DNA of 47,797 bases, from positions 1 to 47,797 of the forward strand of contig JAISCP010000084.1 of the NCBI GenBank assembly GCA_031265495.1, in the 5' to 3' direction. Origin of the DNA: Heliobacteriaceae bacterium (GTDB lineage: Bacteria > Cyanobacteriota > Vampirovibrionia > Gastranaerophilales > Gastranaerophilaceae). The position numbers and the translations under genes are program-made. Below the pieces are notes generated by a model, which was not told the DNA's origin, made no database searches, and saw only the letters and a list, made by a program, of their open reading frames with translations. Positions 9,274-17,373 of the stretch are shown piece after piece. Each line of letters begins with the position of its first letter. Positions within the stretch are counted from its first letter, which is position 1.

Positions 9274-9372
9274 GTCATTGCGAGGAGGGCGTCAGCCCGA
9301 CGCGGCAATCCAGTAAATTCAACGTTTTTGACTGGATTGCTTCGTCCTCATTACATTCGTCCTCGCAATGAC
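9274..9372. repeat. R3 imperfect palindrome
   Basis: A 99-bp copy bounded by GTCATTGCGAGGAG and CCTCGCAATGAC. The halves contain GCGGCAATCCAGTAAATTC and GACTGGATTGCTTCGTC and would fold into a long hairpin. It is flanked by GTTAACTTTGC and AAAAGTTAAC, which are themselves inverted, so R3 sits in the centre of a larger nested palindrome. Confidence 0.8.
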
Positions 9373-9414
9373 AAAGCAATAAAAAGTTAACACTCTCCGT
9401 ATGGGGAGGGAACC

Positions 9415-9498
9415 AATTTATGTGAAGATAAAAAAATGATAATTGAATTAGACGGCTCACAACATTTGGATAATGAAAGTTATGATGCAATAAGAAAG
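9415..9498 (+). pseudogene. DUF559 endonuclease fragment
   Basis: About 20 codons remain of a DUF559 (Vsr/PD-(D/E)XK-like) gene: the frame from ATG 9436 reads MIIELDGSQHLDNESYDAIRK and matches the core active-site block of the intact copy (residues 56-77, EIDGGAH...YDTKR). The upstream codons YVKIKK also fit. Both gene ends are missing. It lies directly beside R1-like GGGGAGGG sequence on its left and a terminator hairpin on its right. Confidence 0.7.
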
Positions 9499-9522
9499 CG
9501 CCGGTTCCATAGGAACCGGCGC
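9498..9522 (-). terminator. Intrinsic terminator of ispH-rpsA
   Basis: An 11-bp perfect stem GCGCCGGTTCC with loop ATA (plus-strand reading). On the minus strand it starts 7 nt after the rpsA stop and is followed by TTTCTTATT. It is nearly identical to the hairpin at 9080-9104. Confidence 0.75.
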
Positions 9523-9528
9523 TGTTAT

Positions 9529-10590
9529 TTACTTAACAATATCCTTAACACTCAAAGCAATCCTGTGTTCCTGCGGTGTGAACTTCTTAATCAGAACTTC
9601 CACAGTATCACCGACTTTGAACATATTAAACGGGTTAACATTCTCGTCCGACATCTCGGAAGCAGGCAGCAGAGCTTCAACGCCCGGAAAAATATTTATA
9701 AAAGCGCCAAAGCCGGTTACTTTATTAACTGTTCCGGTAATCACCTGTCCTTCTTTGAATTCACCTTCAATCTGCTGCCACGGGTCTTCTCCCATACGCT
9801 TCAAACTCAATGAAATTCTTTTCAATTCATTGTCAATTTTAATAATTTTAACCTCAACGGTTTCTCCTAAAGAAATCACATCTGACGGGTGTTTAATTCT
9901 TGCCCATGATATTTCGGAAATGGGCAGTAAACCGTCAATGCCGTTAATATCAACGAAAGCGCCGAAGTCGGCAATTCTTACGACTTCACCTTTTGCTGAC
10001 GCGCCTTCTTCCAATCCTGCCAGAATTTCATCAACCACTTGGTCGCGCTGTTCTGCAACAGCCTGCCTTTGAGAGAATATTAATTTATTTTTCTTAGGGT
10101 CAGCCTCAAGAACCTTAACCTCAATTTTTGTATTAATCATGCTGTCTGACGGAATTCCGTTACGCAGCTGGCTTGAAGGGATAAAGCCTTTCAAATCGGC
10201 AACGTCAACCAACACGCCGCCCTTAACAACGGAAACGACTTTGGCAAGTATTGTATCGCCCTGCTGCTTGGCGTCATTAAGCTGCGCCCAAGCTTGTGCA
10301 AACGCAAGCCGTTTCAGCGATAAAAGCATTTGTTCCTCATCGTTTTCTTCTCTAAGTACATAGAATTCTTTAAGGTCGCCTATTTCAAGGCTTGGCGCTT
10401 CTTCTGCGGGTAAAATTTCTTTCAGAGGCAAAAAAGCTTCTGTCTTAGCGCCTCTCACACTCACGAGGAAGCCTTCATTTTCTTTTTTGATAATCGTACC
10501 TTCCACGATATCAGCTACCGCGCAGGACTTTGAGAAAGATTCTTCCAGTAATCTTTCAAATTCATCTGTTTTGTCAATTGTCAATGTCAT
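9529..10590 (-). CDS. rpsA: Ribosomal protein bS1-like, four S1 domains
   Basis: 353-aa RNA-binding protein with four OB-fold S1 motifs at about residues 27-96, 110-180, 196-265 and 281-350. The last two are the most canonical (GEVVRIADFGAFVDINGIDG and GTVNKVTGFGAFINIFPGVE). It helps bind mRNA to the 30S subunit. It is shorter than the six-domain E. coli S1 and fits the shorter S1 of Cyanobacteria and Firmicutes. The start has AAAGGA. It lies 31 nt downstream of ispH; ispH-rpsA adjacency or fusion is also known from Clostridia. Confidence 0.9.
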   Translation of the reverse strand: MTLTIDKTDEFERLLEESFSKSCAVADIVEGTIIKKENEGFLVSVRGAKTEAFLPLKEILPAEEAPSLEIGDLKEFYVLREENDEEQMLLSLKRLAFAQAWAQLNDAKQQGDTILAKVVSVVKGGVLVDVADLKGFIPSSQLRNGIPSDSMINTKIEVKVLEADPKKNKLIFSQRQAVAEQRDQVVDEILAGLEEGASAKGEVVRIADFGAFVDINGIDGLLPISEISWARIKHPSDVISLGETVEVKIIKIDNELKRISLSLKRMGEDPWQQIEGEFKEGQVITGTVNKVTGFGAFINIFPGVEALLPASEMSDENVNPFNMFKVGDTVEVLIKKFTPQEHRIALSVKDIVK

Positions 10591-10621
10591 TTTTATTTTC
10601 CTTTCTAAATATTGTTGTAAT

Positions 10622-11665
10622 TTATCTGTAATTTTTCAGTTTGCTGACTACTTTTTCAATAATAACCTGCGGCGTGGAAGCTCCCGCAGTAACCGCAATT
10701 TCCCGTGAATTATTTATCAGCTCCGCAAAGCCGTCCAATTCTTTATCATTTTCAATATGAATTGTTCTGGTAATATCTTTCAGAATTTCCGCCAAATGCG
10801 TTGTATTGGCGCTTTTTCTGGAACCGACAACTATCATTAAATCGCTGTTTTGGGCAAGCTCCTGAGCCTCACGCTGGCGCGTTGCCGTGCTTGCGCAAAT
10901 AGTATTGGCAACACTCAGCTCCTGCACAAGCGGAGTTAAATAATCAACAATAGAGTTAAGCGTTGAGAGTTTTTGTGTTGTTTGAATTACGACCCCGACT
11001 TTTCTGCATGCCGCAATCTCTTTTTCATAAGGCTTTAACTGCCCGACTGACGCCGCCACGACAACTTTATCGCTGCATAGCTGCACATTGGCTCTTATAG
11101 CAATAACTTCAGGGTGTTCGGACTTGCCCACGATTACAACGAAATAACCGTCTTTTGCAAGCTCAACGGCTTTTCTTTGAACCTTCTTAACGTCAGGGCA
11201 GGTCAAATCTACCGCTTCAAAGCCGGCTTGCTCAATTCTGTCAATAACTTCCGGCGCTTCACCGTGGCTTCTTATGACGCAAATCCCGTCACCGCACGCA
11301 GGAACTTCATACAGCGTCTTAATCCCCAATTCTTCAAGCTCGGTAATTACATCGGTATTGTGGATTAACTCCCCGAGTACAAAAACATTCCCGGCGGAAT
11401 TTTCGGCTTTAAGTTTTTTAACGGTCTCAACGGCTCTTTTAACCCCGTAGCAAAAACCGGCATGTTTAGCTAAATTTATATTTTTTACATAATCCCAGCT
11501 GAGAGTCTGACCTGAATTTATCTCAAGGATTTCTTTATTTTTCGGCAACTTTAAATTGTCTTCTTTCCGATGAACTCGCGGAAATTCCGCTGTATTAACA
11601 TTAAACACCAAAGACAATAATAAATCAAGTGCAGTGTTAACTTTGTATTGATAACTGCTGTACAT
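10622..11665 (-). CDS. ispH: 4-hydroxy-3-methylbut-2-enyl diphosphate reductase IspH
   Basis: Last enzyme of the MEP isoprenoid pathway, making IPP and DMAPP; cytoplasmic iron-sulfur enzyme. Cluster ligands are Cys72 (GFCYGV), Cys156 (DLTCPDV) and Cys257 (TICAST), and TATRQ follows. The family core begins near residue 62, so the 60-residue N-terminus is unusual. The start ATG lies in R8-like sequence (ACATGTACAGCA), and no good Shine-Dalgarno is seen. A TTG at residue 40 is an alternative start. First gene of a two-gene unit with rpsA. Confidence 0.92.
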   Translation of the reverse strand: MYSSYQYKVNTALDLLLSLVFNVNTAEFPRVHRKEDNLKLPKNKEILEINSGQTLSWDYVKNINLAKHAGFCYGVKRAVETVKKLKAENSAGNVFVLGELIHNTDVITELEELGIKTLYEVPACGDGICVIRSHGEAPEVIDRIEQAGFEAVDLTCPDVKKVQRKAVELAKDGYFVVIVGKSEHPEVIAIRANVQLCSDKVVVAASVGQLKPYEKEIAACRKVGVVIQTTQKLSTLNSIVDYLTPLVQELSVANTICASTATRQREAQELAQNSDLMIVVGSRKSANTTHLAEILKDITRTIHIENDKELDGFAELINNSREIAVTAGASTPQVIIEKVVSKLKNYR

Positions 11666-11687
11666 GTCAAGTAATTACATGGTTCTT

Positions 11688-11880
11688 AGTGAATAGGAAT
11701 GAGGGAACAGGAAAGAGCCTCCTCTGTCATGCTGAACTTGGTTCAGGGTCTCTTTGTTTTATTATTTAATATTAAATTTCTTATTTCATAGAGATGCTGA
11801 AACAAGTTCAGCATGACAGGAAGGTTGTCCGGCATGACGCGGACTGTTTTCTCTTTCCTGTTCCCTCATTCCTATTCACT
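11688..11880. mobile_element. MITE-like element with 30-bp perfect terminal inverted repeats
   Basis: The left end AGTGAATAGGAATGAGGGAA continues to 11717 and is repeated perfectly in inverse at 11851-11880 (R6-type sequence). Inside, two R4 palindromes (TCATGCTGAACTTGGTTCAG at about 11729 and GCTGAAACAAGTTCAGCATG at about 11796) are also inverted. It is 193 bp long with no coding capacity. No target duplication is evident by eye. Confidence 0.7.
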
Positions 11881-11888
11881 TAAAAATC

Positions 11889-11937
11889 AATAAAACCCTC
11901 ATCCGCCCTACGGGCACCTTCTCCCAGAGGGAGAAGG
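11889..11937 (-). repeat. R2 hairpin repeat
   Basis: Minus-strand R2 unit: CCTTCTCCC loop GGGAGAAGG, then TGCCCGTAGGGCGGATGAGG and GTTTTATT. It contains two adjacent hairpins. It is followed by R7-5' sequence (AACCTTTCAAC in plus orientation) that runs into the secF stop codon. Confidence 0.8.
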
Positions 11938-11956
11938 GATTAAACCATTCAACTAT

Positions 11957-12904
11957 TCAACCTTTCAACACTATTGACTTGGCTGTTTTGTCATTCCAAA
12001 AATCAACAAGTATCGAGCAGAAGAATATACTTGAATACGTTCCGGCCGCAATACCCAAAATCATCGTCAGAACAAAGTCTTTTGTAGTTACCCCGCCCAG
12101 CAGATACAGCGCGCCGAGCGTTAATAATACCGTGAGAGAAGTATTAATGCTTCTGGCAAAAGTCTGGTTAACAGACGCGTCTACAATTTCGCCAAATGTC
12201 ATTTTTTTAGAGTAATATCTTTGGTTTTCTCTTATTCTGTCAAAAACAACGATTGTGTCGTGGACGGAAAAACCCATTACGGTCAGCAACGCCGTAATAA
12301 ACAGCCCGTCAACCTGTACGTTGCAAAATAACCCCAGAATTGAAAATATACCTATTACAAAAAGTATATCATGCGCAATTCCTAAAATTGCCGCAAGTGC
12401 ATAATCAAACTTAAATCTGAATGAAAGATAAGCGATAATACCCAAACATGCCAGCGTTACCGCTATCAGAGAGTTTTTGAATAATTCTTTGCCCAGCGTA
12501 GGCCCCACAGAGCTTACCTGAATTAGTTCCGAGTTCTCATATTCTCGCTTAATCACCTGCGTAACTTTATCGCCTAAATCGCTGTCTTTATCAATAAACG
12601 TTGTTCTTATAGATATAATTGATTTTGCGCTTCCATCGTTCAAAACCTGCAAATACGGGTTTTCAACCCCGATTTTATCCAGATTTTCGCGGGTTTGCGC
12701 AAGGTCGTCATTTGTTACTTTTTTGCCGGCGCGGTATTGAAGGATTGTTCCGCCCGTGTAATCAATTCCTACTTTCAGCGGAATATGGTTTTCATAAGTA
12801 ACGGATGTGTAAATTATTGCAATAATACCCGGCAGCAGGAACAGCGCGGACAGAGCTATCCACAGCCATCTGTATTTTACTAAATGAATAAAGTTTTTCT
12901 TCAT
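11957..12904 (-). CDS. secF: Protein translocase subunit SecF
   Basis: Inner-membrane partner of SecD that uses the proton gradient to complete protein export. 315 aa: a first membrane helix (about 13-33), a periplasmic domain beginning GIDYTGGTILQYR, then five helices with the RND-type signature HDTIVVFDRIRENQ (about residues 210-223). The start has AAAGGA. It lies 37 nt downstream of secD in the unit dapA-secD-secF. The last residues, VLKG, and the TGA stop are encoded by the repeat sequence GTTGAAAGGTTGA, so the C-terminal end has been altered. Confidence 0.95.
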   Translation of the reverse strand: MKKNFIHLVKYRWLWIALSALFLLPGIIAIIYTSVTYENHIPLKVGIDYTGGTILQYRAGKKVTNDDLAQTRENLDKIGVENPYLQVLNDGSAKSIISIRTTFIDKDSDLGDKVTQVIKREYENSELIQVSSVGPTLGKELFKNSLIAVTLACLGIIAYLSFRFKFDYALAAILGIAHDILFVIGIFSILGLFCNVQVDGLFITALLTVMGFSVHDTIVVFDRIRENQRYYSKKMTFGEIVDASVNQTFARSINTSLTVLLTLGALYLLGGVTTKDFVLTMILGIAAGTYSSIFFCSILVDFWNDKTAKSIVLKG

Positions 12905-12941
12905 ATTTTTCCTTTCTTGGTATGAAAATTTAGTTGAAATC

Positions 12942-14249
12942 TTAGTCTAAAACTCCGAATTTTGCTTTTTCCCGTTTGGTTTCGGCCGCTGTGTAGCCTG
13001 CTCCGATGTCTTCTTTTTTAAGCCCGAACATTCCCGGATATTTCAGCTCGCCTGTTCCGAAAATCAAGTGCATAAAGTTTTTGGTAATTGTAATTGCGCT
13101 GAACATTGAAACAACAACCCCGAGTACAAGCGTCAGCGCAAACCCTTTAACAATACTTGTACCGAGACAATACAGGATTATACAGGTAATAATCGTTGTC
13201 ATGTTAGAATCAAAAATACTTGTGAATGCGCGGTCAAAACCGGAGTTAATGGCCGTGAAAAGATTTCTGCCGGAACGCAGTTCTTCTTTGGTTCTTTCAA
13301 AAATAAGTATATTAGCGTCAACCGCCATTCCGATACTCAGAATAAAGCCCGCAATACCGGCAAGAGTGAGGGTTACAGGTATTACTTTAAACAGTGCAAA
13401 TAGGATTAAGCTGTATATTACCAGCGCAATATCAGCGATAAGTCCCGGAACTCTGTAATAAGCAATCATAAACAGCATAACCAGTCCGATACCTGCAAGT
13501 CCTGCGAATTTAGATTTTTCAATGCTGTCTGCCCCGAGCGTAGGCCCAACGGTGTTTTCTTCCACAACTTTCGCCGGTACGGGCAGAGCGCCTGCGTTCA
13601 AAAGGTTAACCATTCTCTGTGCGTCCGCGTATTCAAAGCCGCTGTCGCCGCCGGAGATTTGCGCTTTCCCGCCGTAAATCGCCTCTCTGATGACCGGCGC
13701 TGACTGTAAATCACCGTCAAAGAAGATTGCCATCTGCTGTCCGACAAGAGTTTTTGTTAAATCAGCGAACTTCTTAGAACCCGCTGCGTTGAATTCCAGA
13801 GAAACAACCCAGTGTCCGGTCTGGTCAGTGCTTAGAATTGATTTGGACAAATCCTGTCCGGTAAGCCCTGTGGAAACCCAAACCGGTGCGCCTGAAGCGT
13901 CTGTTCCTTCTTTTTTGAACTCAAGCTGTGCAGTGTCGCCGATAAAAGCTTTTGCTTCTTTCAGGTCGGTAACATTCGGGATTTCTATAATAAGTCTTTT
14001 TTCGCCTGCCTGCTGGACAACCGTTTCGGCTACACCGAGTTTATTCACACGGTTTTCTATGGCAAATTGCAGACGCTGCATAACTTCAGGTGTAATTTTT
14101 GCTATTTCACCGCCTGTCTCGGCTTCAAGCACAAGCCTTGAGCCTCCGACCAAATCCAGTCCGAGTTTTGTCGGCTTAACCGCAATCACCGCAGCGGATA
14201 TTATCGTAATTACCACAATAGCCCAGAACATTATTATTTTATTTTTCAT
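12942..14249 (-). CDS. secD: Protein translocase subunit SecD
   Basis: RND-family membrane protein of 435 aa. One N-terminal helix (about 5-24), the P1 domain starting GLDLVGGSRLVLEAE, a P1-head region, and five C-terminal helices with the signature AVDANILIFERTKEELR. Works with SecF downstream of SecYEG. It is compact, like cyanobacterial SecD, and shorter than the 615-aa E. coli protein. The Shine-Dalgarno AAGGAG is at good distance. It lies 21 nt downstream of dapA. Confidence 0.95.
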   Translation of the reverse strand: MKNKIIMFWAIVVITIISAAVIAVKPTKLGLDLVGGSRLVLEAETGGEIAKITPEVMQRLQFAIENRVNKLGVAETVVQQAGEKRLIIEIPNVTDLKEAKAFIGDTAQLEFKKEGTDASGAPVWVSTGLTGQDLSKSILSTDQTGHWVVSLEFNAAGSKKFADLTKTLVGQQMAIFFDGDLQSAPVIREAIYGGKAQISGGDSGFEYADAQRMVNLLNAGALPVPAKVVEENTVGPTLGADSIEKSKFAGLAGIGLVMLFMIAYYRVPGLIADIALVIYSLILFALFKVIPVTLTLAGIAGFILSIGMAVDANILIFERTKEELRSGRNLFTAINSGFDRAFTSIFDSNMTTIITCIILYCLGTSIVKGFALTLVLGVVVSMFSAITITKNFMHLIFGTGELKYPGMFGLKKEDIGAGYTAAETKREKAKFGVLD

Positions 14250-14270
14250 TTATATCTCCTTCAACGGATG

Positions 14271-15158
14271 TTATTTAATTTTGTCAAGAACTTTAAACAA
14301 TTCTTTTTTTTCTTTTTCGTCCAGTTCAACAAGCGGACGTCTCACGTAATCTTCTATTAAGCCTTTATGAGCCAGCGCTGCTTTTACCGGAACAGGGTTC
14401 GGCGCCATGAATAATTTTCTGAACGCCGGATATAATATTTTATGCATATTCAAAGCAGGAATAAATTCCCCGCATTTATAGTTTCTTATCATTGATTTAA
14501 TTTCGCTGCCGAAAATATGCGAAGCAACCGAAACCACTCCTCTTGCGCCGAGAGAAAGCATAGGCAGCGTAAGGCTGTCATCGCCGGAATAGATTACAAA
14601 ATCTGCAGGACAGATTACTTTCATTTCCGACACCGCGTCCATATCAGGGTAACTTTGTTTAATTGCTGCGATGTTCCGGTATTTTTCCGCCAAATGAGCA
14701 ACCGTTTCGGGAAGCATATTAACGCCGGTTCTGCCGGGAATATTATATATGATAACCGGTAAATCCGTACTTTCCGCAATTGCGCTGTAATGTTCAATTA
14801 TACCCTTTTGTGAAGGCTTGTTATAATAAGGAACAACTACCAGAACAGCGTCAACATCTTCTTTTTTCGCCAGTTTAGTTGTGTTAATAGCGGTTTCCGT
14901 AGAGTTAGAGCCTGTATTCATAATAACTTTAGCTCTGTTTGCAACAGCTCTTTTTACAGTGCTCAAAAGCTCAATTTCTTCCTCATGAGTTAAGGTCGGA
15001 CTTTCGCCTGTTGTTCCCGCAACAAGAATCGTATCTGTGTCGTTATTAATCAAATGCTTTGCAAGCGCTTCCGCCGCGCCGTAGTCAACCGCGCCCTTGC
15101 TGTCAAACGGCGTAACCATTGCCGTGATAACTTCTCCCGCGTCATATCTGTATGCCAT
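14271..15158 (-). CDS. dapA: 4-hydroxy-tetrahydrodipicolinate synthase DapA
   Basis: First committed enzyme of diaminopimelate/lysine synthesis: pyruvate plus aspartate semialdehyde. 295 aa, TIM barrel. Schiff-base Lys167 (AAIKQSY), Tyr138 (IIYNIPGRTG), Tyr112 and the GTTGE motif with Thr49-Thr50 are present. Start chosen at the second Met because GGAGG lies inside the four extra codons of the longer frame. First gene of dapA-secD-secF. The product supports peptidoglycan synthesis along with alr elsewhere in the window. Confidence 0.95.
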   Translation of the reverse strand: MAYRYDAGEVITAMVTPFDSKGAVDYGAAEALAKHLINNDTDTILVAGTTGESPTLTHEEEIELLSTVKRAVANRAKVIMNTGSNSTETAINTTKLAKKEDVDAVLVVVPYYNKPSQKGIIEHYSAIAESTDLPVIIYNIPGRTGVNMLPETVAHLAEKYRNIAAIKQSYPDMDAVSEMKVICPADFVIYSGDDSLTLPMLSLGARGVVSVASHIFGSEIKSMIRNYKCGEFIPALNMHKILYPAFRKLFMAPNPVPVKAALAHKGLIEDYVRRPLVELDEKEKKELFKVLDKIK

Positions 15159-15183
15159 AAAAACCTCCATGTCTGATGAGAAA

Positions 15184-15192
15184 ATTATAACA
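15184..15192 (-). promoter_or_regulatory. Extended -10 promoter of dapA-secD-secF
   Basis: The minus strand reads TGTTATAAT, an extended -10 (TGnTATAAT), about 25 nt upstream of the dapA start codon. No clear -35 is needed for this class and none is evident. Confidence 0.5.
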
Positions 15193-15316
15193 TAAAAAAG
15201 GCCGGCATTATTTATAAAGAAATGTAACGAAAATTATCATTTTTTTCTGATTTCCGTAAAGTTTGCAGGCATTTTGGCCGATAACATATTATAAGTAAAT
15301 TAGATAAGGAAAAATT

Positions 15317-16834
15317 ATGGGTATGGCGGCTTCACAGGCCAGATTTCTCGGTTTAACGGCTCGAAAGACGAACGTTGAATACGAGGGACAGCAGATTAAC
15401 CAGCAAAGAACAGCGCTGGGTAATCAGTCTGCCAATTATTATAACCAAATGCTGGGTATGTCTGTTCCTAAACCGCCTTCTGTGAACGATTTTACCAAAA
15501 CAGTCTATTCTTTTGAAGACGGAAGCCTTAAAAATACTATTACTTCCTTGATTGCCAAAGCAGGCGGAGAGTACACCGTCAGTTATTTGAGAGAGTGGCA
15601 GGATGATTTTTCCGTAATCGCGGGGACTTCTAATCTTGTGACTAAAGCAAGCGAGATGAGCGCCGCCGATGCAACTATTTACACTACGTTTACAAGCGCT
15701 AACGGTGCGGGCGGGTGTTACAGTGCCGCTAAAACTTACAGCCCCAATAATAATAACGACGAAATAGCAAGCCATACCGTACACGTACTTAACCACATGC
15801 TTCCGGGCGGTACTTATTTGACTTCCGGCGGCCAGGTTCTTGAAGTATTTGATGACCCTACTTTCGCTTCGACAGACCGCAGTCCGGCGCCCGGACATGA
15901 TGCTTGGGATTCTCATTACTGGACAGACAATTCCAGCGAAAGCGCCACGCTTATGAATACGATTGCAACAAGAATCGCAGGAAAAGATATCGTTCAGGAT
16001 ATAGTAGATTTGTTATACGACGCAAGGACCGCCGGAAAAAGCGGAATGGACCTTAACCAGAACAATCCCGGTGCCCTTGCTTTAAGAACAAGCATACAGC
16101 AAAGACTGCTTCAAATATGCGAAACCGACCTTAAAAATTCATTATCCTCGACAGAATACTACGTCGGTGCAGACCGATTGAGAGCTCTCGGCACGGTTCC
16201 GACACAGGAACAAATTGATAGTGATGAATATTTATCAACACTTACAGCTGAGCAAATTGATAAACTTATTGCCGAAGAAATGCTCTATTCCGCTAAGTTG
16301 CAGGGAAAGTACGGCTCTGATATTTACATGGTGCGTTACGTCCAAAACACAAGCACCGGAAAATGGGAACCAAACTTCTACAAAAAATCAGATTTGCAAA
16401 AGACAACCTATGACGACTACACCAATATAAGCCATTCAAAAATCCAATACTACGCAATAGGCAGTGAGAAAAAGACTGATGAAGCAAAAGGGATTAATGC
16501 AAGATTAGAGCAGGACGCTACGGGCAGAATTATTAACATCACCATGAACCCGGGTGACGCCAATGAAGTTAAATATGCCTTAACCACAAACACAATAACA
16601 GATCAGGCAGCTTATGACGATGCAATGAACCAGTATGAATTTGATAAATATCAATACGACCAGACTATCCAGGAAGTAAACGCTAAAATTGCAATTATTC
16701 AGGCAGAAGACAAGAACCTTGAATTACGTTTGAAACAACTCGACACGGAACAAAACGCAATTTCAACCGAAATGGATGCAGTGTCTAAGGTTATTGAGAA
16801 GAATGTAGAATCTACGTTCAAAACCTTTGGGTAG
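15317..16834 (+). CDS. Long helical protein of unknown function
   Basis: 505 aa, no signal peptide or membrane helix. The N-terminus (GMAASQARFLGLTARKTNVE to about residue 48) and the C-terminus (about 435-505, ending VIEKNVESTFKTFG) are long heptad-rich helices that could pair, around a more globular, Asn/Thr-rich middle. That arrangement recalls axial proteins of flagella or type III secretion, but no family motif is recognised. I have a recollection, not checked, that this N-terminal signature recurs in several gut Melainabacteria proteins. Its start has AAGGA, and a possible -10 (TATTAT) lies about 20 nt upstream. Monocistronic, divergent from dapA. Confidence 0.75.
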   Translation: MGMAASQARFLGLTARKTNVEYEGQQINQQRTALGNQSANYYNQMLGMSVPKPPSVNDFTKTVYSFEDGSLKNTITSLIAKAGGEYTVSYLREWQDDFSVIAGTSNLVTKASEMSAADATIYTTFTSANGAGGCYSAAKTYSPNNNNDEIASHTVHVLNHMLPGGTYLTSGGQVLEVFDDPTFASTDRSPAPGHDAWDSHYWTDNSSESATLMNTIATRIAGKDIVQDIVDLLYDARTAGKSGMDLNQNNPGALALRTSIQQRLLQICETDLKNSLSSTEYYVGADRLRALGTVPTQEQIDSDEYLSTLTAEQIDKLIAEEMLYSAKLQGKYGSDIYMVRYVQNTSTGKWEPNFYKKSDLQKTTYDDYTNISHSKIQYYAIGSEKKTDEAKGINARLEQDATGRIINITMNPGDANEVKYALTTNTITDQAAYDDAMNQYEFDKYQYDQTIQEVNAKIAIIQAEDKNLELRLKQLDTEQNAISTEMDAVSKVIEKNVESTFKTFG

Positions 16835-16993
16835 GCTACACGCATTACATTGGGTCAACAACCGAAGTATCGCTATAAATACAAATTTAATATGACAAGC
16901 ACAACCGAAACAGCGCTTTTCATAAAAAAGTTTGCAGGCTGAGCTTAGGCAGTGTCGACATTCATTTAATCCAAAGATACCTTCTCCCGCCGC

Positions 16994-17091
16994 GTCATTG
17001 CGAGCGACCGGCGGGAGCGCGGCAATCCGGTAAATTCAACGGTTTTGGCTGGATTGCTTCGTCGCTTGCCGTGCAAGCTCCTCGCAATGAC
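16994..17091. repeat. R3 imperfect palindrome
   Basis: A 98-bp copy from GTCATTGCGAGCGACC to CTCCTCGCAATGAC. It is followed by the link ATGCAAAGTTAACAATG and then an R1 unit, the same neighbour order as at 9218-9372 but mirrored. Confidence 0.8.
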
Positions 17092-17112
17092 GAAAAAATG
17101 CAAAGTTAACAA

Positions 17113-17305
17113 TGCCCTGCGGGAGAGGGTGCAAACACTTAGCGAAATCGTAGGTTGAGCTTAGTGTTTGGGGTGAGGGGGCAGGCACAGCGCGGCACGA
17201 TATGTGTTCTGCCCCAAATTTATTCGACTTTGCGCCACCTCACCTGAATTTCTAAATTCACACGCTGTGTTCATTAAGAAATTTTTCCTCTCCTTACAGG
17301 AGAGG
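17113..17305. repeat. R1 inverted pair (REPIN-like), long variant
   Basis: The plus unit (17113-17181) carries an extra hairpin (ACACTTAGCG...TGAGCTTAGTGT) between GGAGAGGG and GGGGTGAGG. The minus unit (17234-17305) ends TCTCCTTACAGGAGAGG. Tails face inward. Between 16835 and 17373 nothing else is recognised except this pair and the R3 copy. Confidence 0.7.
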
Positions 17306-17373
17306 AATTCAACACTTCAACCTTGCCGAGCGGCTGCATGGTTATTTGTCTGTTTTCATGGTAAAATAAAGCC

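Noticed and set aside
9529-11665. IspH-S1 fusion as in some Clostridia
   Set aside because: Separate stop, 31-nt gap and an own Shine-Dalgarno for rpsA show two genes.
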